NCBI RefSeq assembly: GCF_013426205.1
Contig: NC_089422.1
Span: forward strand, 2,046,001-2,110,000
DNA: 64,000 bases
Source: Metarhizium brunneum
Lineage: Eukaryota; Ascomycota; Sordariomycetes; Hypocreales; Clavicipitaceae
Direction of reading: 5' to 3'
Below the pieces are notes generated by a model. It did not search any database. It was not told where the DNA came from and worked only from the letters and a program-made list of their open reading frames with translations. The translations under genes and the position numbers were made by a program. Shown here piece after piece: positions 56,839-64,000 of the stretch. The number at the start of each line of letters is the position of its first letter. Within the stretch, counting starts at the first letter, position 1.

Positions 56839-57087
56839 ATGGATTCCAAGCTCTTGTCCGAAGCCGTTTCCGCATCAAGAGACCAACGACGAGCTTTTGG
56901 TTATGGGTCATCTCGCCTGATTCACACCGATTCCGATCCCGAAACTTGCTGGCACGGGGAGATGGGGGTGCGGTCCGTACATCGCCACAACCTTTATCGT
57001 GGCATGGCCCAGATCTTGTTGGAGTTATCTAAGCCGATATTCCCGGCGACCGGACCCTGGGATGGGAGTTGGGAGTCTGGAAAGTGA
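56839..57087 (+). pseudogene. Fragment of fungal APH-family (aminoglycoside phosphotransferase-like) protein
   Basis: The frame reads GYGSSRLIHTDSDPETCWHG, MGVRSVHRHNLYRGMAQILL and PIFPATGPWD. From memory, this resembles the stretch of fungal APH-like kinases before the IGSWTIDNDG segment. The kinase catalytic HxDxxxxN and DxE motifs are absent on both sides, so only a piece of the gene is present. Confidence 0.45.
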
Positions 57088-58464
57088 CCGAGAGGCTATG
57101 AACCGTCAACGTGGATAAACTTGTACGAGTTGGAACGTGCCCCCTAAAGTATTCACTGATTTCCGCTTCAGAACGGCATGTGAATACTTGCAGGAACTAG
57201 CAACACAGACTAACAGTAGCAGCGGAATAATGCCATCAAGGAGGAAATGCCTGGCTTCATTCAGGTCAACATGCAGCGGGTAGGGAGAAGACGCCGGACA
57301 GATACGAGATTTGATGAAACTGCTCATCTGTAGCTGATCAACCATGGCGTACGTAAACAGAGCTAGTGTAATACGTAGTAGTTCCTACAGACAGACAGGC
57401 CTCGCCGGACTCGGGCAATAGCCGGGCCCGCGACCGTTATGGACCAGGATATGTGAGACCTGCGTCTTCCCGGTGCTGCTTCTCCGGCCTTGACCGCGGC
57501 ATCTGGCATGGGAAACAAGCAGTCGTTGCAGCCTCGCATCTTTGTACAACTGCTTCCAGAGCCTCGTGACCACTTTGTATGTCTCTGCAAAAACAGGCAA
57601 CGTACATGTGCCACTGCTGTCTCAGGAGTATGCGCCAAACAAGTACAGCTGCGGGGGACGGGCCGTGTCTACCAAGTTGCTTGACTGCCGACGAGCCGAC
57701 AAGGACAGAAAGAGTCGATCCATCATTTAGGCAGCCGTTGTACATACATATGTGGTCATGGGTTGACCGAGGATAGTCATCCCTAGGTTGCCACCCACGC
57801 CTTGAACCGGCAGACGAAGGGGAAACCGTCTTCGCGCTTTGCGAATACCATGCCGTGACTCAAGTCAGGCCAGATTCAGCTCTATGTGCTCGTCTTGACC
57901 AAGTCATGCCCCCGACGATGCAGCCTCGCCGGAAAGTTCCCCGTCGCGGTGCAACACGGGCTGCAAGACATGCATGATGAGCCCTCTTTGGCCGCTGTGC
58001 AGCAACCCCCTCGTCAACAACATTGACATTACACAGCATACGCAGGAGCAAGTAATAGTATACATGTACGTAAAGAAATCGGCCATGTTGCCTCTTTATG
58101 CCTTTGTTCCCCGCATCAAAGCCTCCCAGTCTCGCCAGTCATGCGGACCCGAGTGAGACATTGATGCTTCACGTATTGCCGCACAGCACAATGGATCAAG
58201 CTGCCTGGTGTCGCCGGCCGGTCTCCCTGCCGTTGTATGTGCATACATATGTTCATCGTGAGGCGGTCCGGGGACCCGAAACGGCAACAATATCACCAAT
58301 GTCACATCAATACTACACATGCCTCGCGTCCCGCGTCATGCGAGGCTGTTGCGCCACCGCTCACCCGGTGTCTCGGCATCATGGCAGACGGACCAATCTC
58401 CTTCTCCCCTCGTTTCGTCCGGCGGGTGATTGCAACTCTGACGGACGAGTACAAGTCCCTATCC
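57088..58464. other. Gene-free stretch
   Basis: No gene seen; open frames here are short and overlap on both strands. Confidence 0.45.
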
Positions 58465-59262
58465 CTATGCGCCTCGTCTCAACCAGGCCCAATGCACCCC
58501 GGCGGCCTGTCGCTGCTCGGGCTTCGCTGTGCCACCAAGCTCCGACGCACACTTGGAGCCCGTCCTCTTGCACCCAGGGGGGCAGCCGGTGCCTCTGGTG
58601 TATTGCCACTTGAAGTACGGATCCGTCTCGTTGGCCAAGACGCCCCCGGCGATGGCTGTCGTCCCCGCCGGCAGCTCGGTCGTGTACTTGAACAAGTCGC
58701 GGGCGGGCAGGGTCATGATTTCCCAGTTGTAGGCTCTGAGCGACCGGATTGTCGTGCCGAAGACGAGCTCTTTGAAGCCGGACCAGCGAATTGCCGCCGC
58801 GCACATGGGGCATGGCTCCGCGTTGGTGTACAAGGTGAGGTCGGCCCAGGCGTTGAGGGCCTCGTGGCCGGACAGCTTGTACGCGCCGCGGGGATCTGTG
58901 AGGATGGCGGTGCAGTTTTTGATTGCGGCCGTTTCTCCTGGCTCTCGGTGGTGAGCTGCATTCTTGTTCTTCATGGGGAGGGGGTTATTACCGTGAAGGG
59001 TTGGGTTGCCGGACTCGATGTCGTTGGCTCCGATGCAGACGAGCTCCCCCAACCCGCCTGCTGTGTGGTTCACAATGACGGTTCCGAAGGCCTCTGTAGG
59101 ACATGGATTTCCCGTGACCTCGAAGAGCGCAGCATTGGCCCTTCTCATCCAGTAGTGTCGCGTCTCGATGGGGAGGTCGTGGATGGAAGAGGCTCTGCTT
59201 GGCTTCGCAGTGACGAGGCCGGTGGCCATGGCCGTGGTTAGATAGTAGATGAGGGTCTGCAT
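58465..59262 (-). CDS. Secreted-type nucleobase/nucleoside deaminase (CDA fold)
   Basis: 247-aa zinc deaminase of the cytidine deaminase-like superfamily. Exons 59262-58992 and 58937-58465; the 54-nt intron falls within the HGE codons and is a multiple of three, so retaining it keeps the frame. Zinc ligands and proton shuttle: H90-G-E92 and P132-C133-P134-M135-C136. The surrounding NAEPCPMCAAAIRWSG and SGHEALNAWADLTLYTNAEP resemble guanine/adenine-type deaminases. The N-terminus MQTLIYYLTTAMATGLVTAK looks like a signal peptide, and NxT sites are present. The C-terminal tail adds CPPGCKRTGSKC. A second ATG (AMATG) would weaken but not abolish the signal. Secreted deaminases are unusual; substrate unknown. 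Confidence 0.85.
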   Translation of the reverse strand: MQTLIYYLTTAMATGLVTAKPSRASSIHDLPIETRHYWMRRANAALFEVTGNPCPTEAFGTVIVNHTAGGLGELVCIGANDIESGNPTLHGNNPLPMKNKNAAHHREPGETAAIKNCTAILTDPRGAYKLSGHEALNAWADLTLYTNAEPCPMCAAAIRWSGFKELVFGTTIRSLRAYNWEIMTLPARDLFKYTTELPAGTTAIAGGVLANETDPYFKWQYTRGTGCPPGCKRTGSKCASELGGTAKPEQRQAAGVHWAWLRRGA

Positions 59263-59948
59263 CTCTCTGATACTTTCGATTGCGACAAAAGGCCTTGAAC
59301 TGGAAGAAAGGGAAAAGGAAAAGAGTTGTGGAATCCAACGCAGGTTTGCCTGAGATCAAGGTTGTAACTTGGATGAGCGGCGGCCCGCAAGCGCAGATGA
59401 ATCCCGAACCGGAAATGCATCGACGGTCTGGTACTTGATGTGATGGCCGCAGCCCATGAGCTAATAATTGTATGAGTGCGACTTTGCGTAATGACGTGAC
59501 ACGATGCGACATGCACTGCGTCATCATAGACGCTGTACACACTGCACGCCCGTGGAATTTCCGATTTGTGCTTCAACGCTCTCAATGGAGATAAGATGCT
59601 CATTACCTAACGGTAAGAGGTCGACGGTGCTGAGGGCGCGACAAGAAGACGCAACACGGGCGCTATTTGTAAACAATTGTAGCCGTCATATTTTTCCTGG
59701 TTCAGTCCAGAGAAGTCAATTCTTGGATAGCGGCGGAGTCGGTGATTCTATCACGTTGCGAATTCCCCTTGTCCCGAGGGTATAACTCTGCGTTTATTGA
59801 GGGGCATGGGCTCAATTTTTCTACACTTGATTTACATGTCACACCAGGAGATCGTGCCTCAGATCAACAACTCGAAAACCAAGCTTATCGCGAATCCACA
59901 TGCTTCGCAGATGACTTGCTGCTTCAATAACTGCTTCAGAAACATTGT
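59263..59948. other. Gene-free stretch
   Basis: Promoter side of the deaminase gene; no other feature. Confidence 0.45.
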
Positions 59949-60428
59949 TCACAGAGTTTCCCATTCAGCCTCTCTAGCCTCTTCCTCATCACTTATCATA
60001 TCCCAGACATCAATTCCGTCTTGTTCAGCCCTATTACGTGGCCGAGGTCGTGGCCAAAATGGAGGCGGCGTTTTCGGAGGCGACGGGGGGGGACTTGGCT
60101 GCGGGTCGTTGTCATCAGCGCCACTGGTCCAACTTTCATCTGACATGGTCCTTTGCGATTCCTGAATGGGACCTAGTATACCGTTGATCACATTTATCAG
60201 CGCTTGGGGGGTGTTTTCGTGTTCGCTCGCGTCAAGCATCGAGAAGAATGTATCATGTGAGACGGCGGAACTTGAACCAGAGGAACTTGAAACTTCGATG
60301 GAGTCAGGAAATTGAGACCCAAACATTTTGCTCAAAATGACGTGCAACGTACTCGAAAAGATGGAATTTAGCGTATCATAGGGGCTAGGGACAGTAGTGT
60401 CGGAGGCTTCCATGTTGGCTGCAGTCAT
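59949..60428 (-). CDS. Small Ser- and Pro-rich hypothetical protein
   Basis: 159 aa, single exon, ATG at 60428. Ser-rich (VSSSSGSSSAVS), then a helical patch (ALINVINGILGPIQES), a Pro-rich run (PSPPPSPPKTPPPFWPRPRP) and an acidic end (ISDEEEAREAEWETL). No signal peptide or known domain. A TATATAA element at about 60528-60534 sits about 100 bp upstream, which supports a real gene. Function unknown. Confidence 0.5.
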   Translation of the reverse strand: MTAANMEASDTTVPSPYDTLNSIFSSTLHVILSKMFGSQFPDSIEVSSSSGSSSAVSHDTFFSMLDASEHENTPQALINVINGILGPIQESQRTMSDESWTSGADDNDPQPSPPPSPPKTPPPFWPRPRPRNRAEQDGIDVWDMISDEEEAREAEWETL

Positions 60429-60704
60429 GTCCGAGCCGCTGCCAAACTTGACATGGGTGCCTGGATTGTTGGGGATTTGAGATTGGCTGTTGTATTCCTT
60501 GGAACTTGAAGGATCATGCAGGAGGCATTATATACACAAGCCTGTGATGGATCGATGAAGCATCAGGTGGAAGTGGGAGAAATTCATGTCAGCGGTGATG
60601 ATCAAACTGCAGCTGCCTCACACATGATGATAATCACCTAAACACGGCGGTACCACGTTTGCTCCATCATTTTCTTCTTTTGTACCACCATGTGTTATAT
60701 ACTA
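60429..60704. other. Promoter side of small gene
   Basis: Holds the TATA element of the 60428 gene; nothing else seen. Confidence 0.4.
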
Positions 60705-60853
60705 GGGCATGTTTTTTTTAATCTGGTTGTGGAATTAAAAGTCTCGAGTAGTAGTATTTATTTCTGTTCGTCTCGAGTAGTGGTATCGAACAGAAACAAA
60801 AACCACCACTAGAGAATTTTAATTCCACAACCAGGTTAAAAAAAACATAGCCC
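60705..60853. mobile_element. MITE-like element with 36-bp terminal inverted repeats
   Basis: The left arm 60705-60740 starts GGGCATG, then a T run, then GGTTGTGGAATTAAAA. The right arm 60817-60853 is its near-perfect reverse complement, ending CATAGCCC. The 76-bp centre holds a direct repeat (TCTCGAGTAGTRGTAT) and a nested TTTCTGTTCG/CGAACAGAAA inverted repeat. ATAC occurs on both outer flanks and may be a target duplication. No coding capacity. Confidence 0.8.
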
Positions 60854-61046
60854 GATACATATTATTCTTCGCACCATAAGAAACGATCTATTTTGAACAA
60901 AGATGAACTCACTGTCTGTGCAAACGATGGCTCTGATGCATCCATGTGTACTTCTGTCCAACCATGGCCCAACTGTATTCACAACTACAGGTTGGCGAGG
61001 GCCGTACGCCGCCCAACGTCGACGTCGGCCATCCTGCATCTGCCAC
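60854..61046. other. Spacer between MITE and LTR
   Basis: Nothing seen. Confidence 0.4.
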
Positions 61047-61294
61047 TGTGACGAGGGTCTAACGAGGCTCGGAGCATCAAGGTTCAATTTCAAAGATGAT
61101 CTCAAAGAGTGTCAAAAGCCCTTGGTTTCCTAAGAGGAAGGAAGGGAGCAGTGATTACTATATATACAAGAAGGGAACGCGTGAGCCTAGGGCCCTTACC
61201 CGGGCACGTGTTCAATCTGTGTAACCAACAGGTCCTTTATCGGCGAAGCCCCTTTGTTGGGCTTCACGATCTGTTGGGCCCTTTCCGTGTAACA
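61047..61294 (-). mobile_element. Solo LTR, copy 5, with GCCAC target duplication
   Basis: 248 bp in reverse orientation, 5' end TGTTACACGG at 61294 and 3' end CGTCACA at 61047. Perfect 5-bp duplication GCCAC at 61042-61046 and 61295-61299. Internal TATATATAG (about 61158-61166) is the likely promoter. The most complete copy in the window. Confidence 0.9.
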
Positions 61295-61299
61295 GCCAC

Positions 61300-62265
61300 T
61301 GTGATAGCTCACAACACCAACCACACTGCATATCAGCCATACTGACATATGAGAAAATGGGAGCTCCTCAGCTTCACACACACACATCATAGTGATGAGG
61401 GCCGATCAATGAAAAAGCGTTTTATTAAATGCGACTGCGCTCACCAGGCCTGCGCCATGCCCCGAACGCTGTCATCTCACCCACGGGGTCTGCAAGCACA
61501 CCGGCACTACATGATCAGTTCAGCCAGTAGTTTGTACATGTCCGGTCCTTCAAAGAAACCTACATGTAAGGTATCGATCCATTTCGGTGCCCGACCAACC
61601 CAGCAGCGCAGTCACACCGGCGCTTGCTCACCGTCCAGCCGCCCCGATTCGCTCTTCACGCAAGAGGGGTAAGCAAGAGGCGCATGATTCAATGTTTGAT
61701 GTTACGTCAACCGAAGCTCTTCACCTCACTCATTGGATCCGTGCCCCGTGGCTCCTTTTCACTGCATCGCGACACAAGCTCGTCATGTAAATCCGTGGTT
61801 AACAGCGCAAGCCTCCACATATCAGCAACTTCGGCCCCTAGTCCACAACGCACGTCTAGGTATTGTCTTTTACTTTTTCTCCATCAGAAGAAAAGGGAAA
61901 TGGGCGGGGAGGGAGAGGAACTACTTTATTTAACATATGATTCGTATAACTGGCTCTACGTCAGCGTTGCGTAAAGCCTGCCAGACTCCCTGAACGATGG
62001 CGTGGGGGTTTGTCTCAGGATCCCACCATCTCGAGATGTCTCGTCAATATCGCTGCATAAATGTCTCTCGCCCTCGTTTACTGGCGGGCTTCGAGACGCA
62101 AAGCCAATTGGTAGCATCCAACGTCTTTCATGACATGGCCGGAGGATCATTTTGCCACAATCACCACCTTTTGTAGTCGATAGTCTGACATTTCGACAAC
62201 CAAGACTCCCAGAAGGACCATTATCTCAAGGGGAAAAAAATAAAAATAAAAATACTAGAGTTGAA
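61300..62265. other. Gene-free stretch
   Basis: No recognisable gene; the final 50 bp are an A-rich leader of the transporter gene. Confidence 0.45.
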
Positions 62266-64000
62266 ATGAAAGCAGCAGCTCTTCATCAAGAGCGCCACGT
62301 CTGGGGCAAGCGGTGGAGGTCGTCGACAACATTCGGTGTTGTGTGCATTTCGATTTCTCTATTCGCAGGTACGTCACGCCCGCTCTACGCCACGGCTCGC
62401 TTCTATTTTCGATGTATTTAGGACGAGACTGTTTTATACTGAGCCTTCCAGAATGAATCATCCACTAACTCTGCACTTTGTGTTGTTCAAACGCTAGAAA
62501 GCTTCCTCTACAGCTTCATTATTCCCATCTTGCCTTATATGCTGGAAGAGCGAAATCATGTAGATCCATCGGATATCCAACGGCTTACTTATCAAATCCT
62601 GACTCTCTACGGGGTTGTTTCACTCGTGTCTTCCATCTTCATCGGGCAGCTCGCAGACTTGGCCACGACGCGGAAGATGCCACTGGTGGCGGCTTTAGTT
62701 GTTGCGATTATCGGAACTTTGGCCGTCGCCGCAGCGACAGATGGTATGCCGCCACGGTCTTCTCATCTTTTTAATAAAATATTCTAATACATGGTTTTCT
62801 TATTAGTCTCGGTGATTTACGTTGGCCGAGCGCTTCAATCCATTGGCGCAACAGCAGCATGGATCGTCGGCGTGGCCACCCTACGAGCCTCAGTCGGCGC
62901 TGAGCACATGGGCAAGGCGTTTGGGTTCATGTACAGCTGCATAAGTATAGCAGAGCTCTTGGGGCCCGCCATTGCAGGGGTGTTGCTCTCTCTCACCGGC
63001 TACTGGATGGCTTGGGGGAGTGTGTTTGTCGTTGTGACGATGAATATCGCAATGAGGCTCGTCATGATAGAGGGTTCTGACGCCAGCATCGCCCATGAGG
63101 ATTCCGACAACACGGCCCAAGTGCCAGACGAAGAATCGCCCTTGATATTTGGCTCGAACGACCAATCAGATGGTGCATCTGAAGAAGCTTCCATGGAAGA
63201 GCCTGCGGCTACGGCAGCGACCGCATTCTTTAGGGTCGTTCTTACGCAGAGAAGGGTTGTTATTTCTATGTTGTGTTCCATTGTCCATTCTATTATGGTC
63301 GCCAGCTACGGCACCACCATTCCCACCCATGTCAAGTTTGCATTCGGATGGGACAGCTTACCGACTGGTCTGCTGTTTGCGCTCCTGCAGCTTCCCATCA
63401 TTCTTTCCAGCCCTGTCTATGGCTGGCTGAGGGACAGAGTCGGTATAAGAAAGCCCACGGCTTTTGGATTCGCCTCGCTGGCTCCCCTTTTGTGGCTCCT
63501 CGGTGCTGCAGATCAGAAACAGTTTCCGTGGGCTTCTTCCGAGGCTTCTGCCAAATTCACATATGTGGCAGCAGTTGTCGGCATAGGATGTGTCATGAAT
63601 CTGACAAGCACTGTCAGCGCCTTTGAGATTACCTGTAAGTAGAACGTCATACCATGGCCTTCATGATAACAGACTAGCATAGGCTGACCCGGGCTACTCG
63701 GAAACATGCAGGCGTTGTGGACGAATTTGAGTCCAAGCAGCCTGGCATATTCGGGCCTGGCGGGGGCTATTCGAGATGCTACTCGCTTTCCAATCTGGCC
63801 TTTGCGGCAGGTTTGCTGCTTGGGCCTCTCCTGTCCGGGGCCTTGGCCGATTCTGTGGGTTACTATCTTATGAATACGATTTTGGGCAAGTAATTACCTC
63901 TATTTATCGATACCCCATTTTCTGACAGAGTCAGCTTGCCTTTGTGTCGGCATGTCCTTTTTGGCATATACCCTCTTAGGAGACAAATCCACCGTCGTGA
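62266..64000 (+). CDS. MFS transporter, 3' end off window
   Basis: Major facilitator superfamily antiporter, DHA1/vesicular amine transporter-like, probably exporting a small molecule. Exons 62266-62368, 62498-62743, 62807-63634, 63712-63885 and 63929 onward; all four introns are phase 1 (129, 63, 77 and 43 nt). The fourth is GC-AG (GGCAAGT..CAG). Membrane spans follow the 6+6 layout with a charged cytosolic loop (about 198-245, HEDSDNTAQVPDEESP). Motif A is GQLADLATTRKM after TM2 and its repeat is GWLRDRVGIRKP after TM8. Motif C-like GPAIAGVLLSLTG is in TM5. Reading through the last intron would stop within four codons and lose the final membrane span. Confidence 0.9.

Overview
The window is nuclear DNA of a filamentous ascomycete. 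The genes carry many short introns (about 43-160 nt) with GTRNGT-type donors, CTRAC/CTAAC branch sites and YAG acceptors. They include fungal-specific families: Zn(II)2Cys6 regulators, HET and ankyrin relics, a fungal ferric reductase and a fungal Sec5. The protein mix (GH92 mannosidase, GH18 chitinase, many secreted proteins) suggests Sordariomycetes, probably Hypocreales. That placement is inference from remembered family resemblance; no search was run. All exon structures below were worked out by hand from splice signals and reading-frame continuity.

Layout. 1-4.7 kb: 3' truncated GH92 gene (minus), a broken zinc-cluster gene and a short interstitial telomere tract. 4.7-18.6 kb: conserved core block with a two-zinc-finger regulator, exocyst subunit SEC5, mitochondrial NAD-isocitrate dehydrogenase subunit 2, a small unknown gene, a class III chitinase and an acyl-protein thioesterase. 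18.6-25.6 kb: accessory, repeat-rich stretch with a decayed pogo-like transposase, a repeat-rich secreted protein whose end lies in an LTR, and an ankyrin gene cut by a solo LTR. 25.6-41.5 kb: BTB protein; a divergent regulator/FAD-monooxygenase pair followed by a second regulator; purple acid phosphatase; a bacterial-type lysozyme-like secreted protein; ferric reductase; copper transporter; intron-containing tRNA-Phe. 41.5-47.5 kb: an inverted pair of LTRs around a gene fragment, an HSL-type esterase, ankyrin and HET relics. 47.5-64 kb: cytochrome P450, an SH3/zinc-finger-like protein, a two-module Cys-rich secreted protein, an APH-family relic, a secreted-looking deaminase, a small Pro-rich protein, a MITE-like hairpin, another solo LTR and a 3' truncated MFS transporter.

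How the genes may work together. The clearest functional unit is TF(27097-29421)/FMO(29685-30993)/TF(31481-33691), with CCGCGG-type sites in the 263-bp divergent promoter. The ferric reductase and CTR copper transporter are divergent neighbours and could both serve metal uptake, since fungal ferric reductases also reduce Cu(II). One LTR family occurs five times; two copies have perfect 5-bp target duplications, which dates the accessory islands as transposon landing zones.
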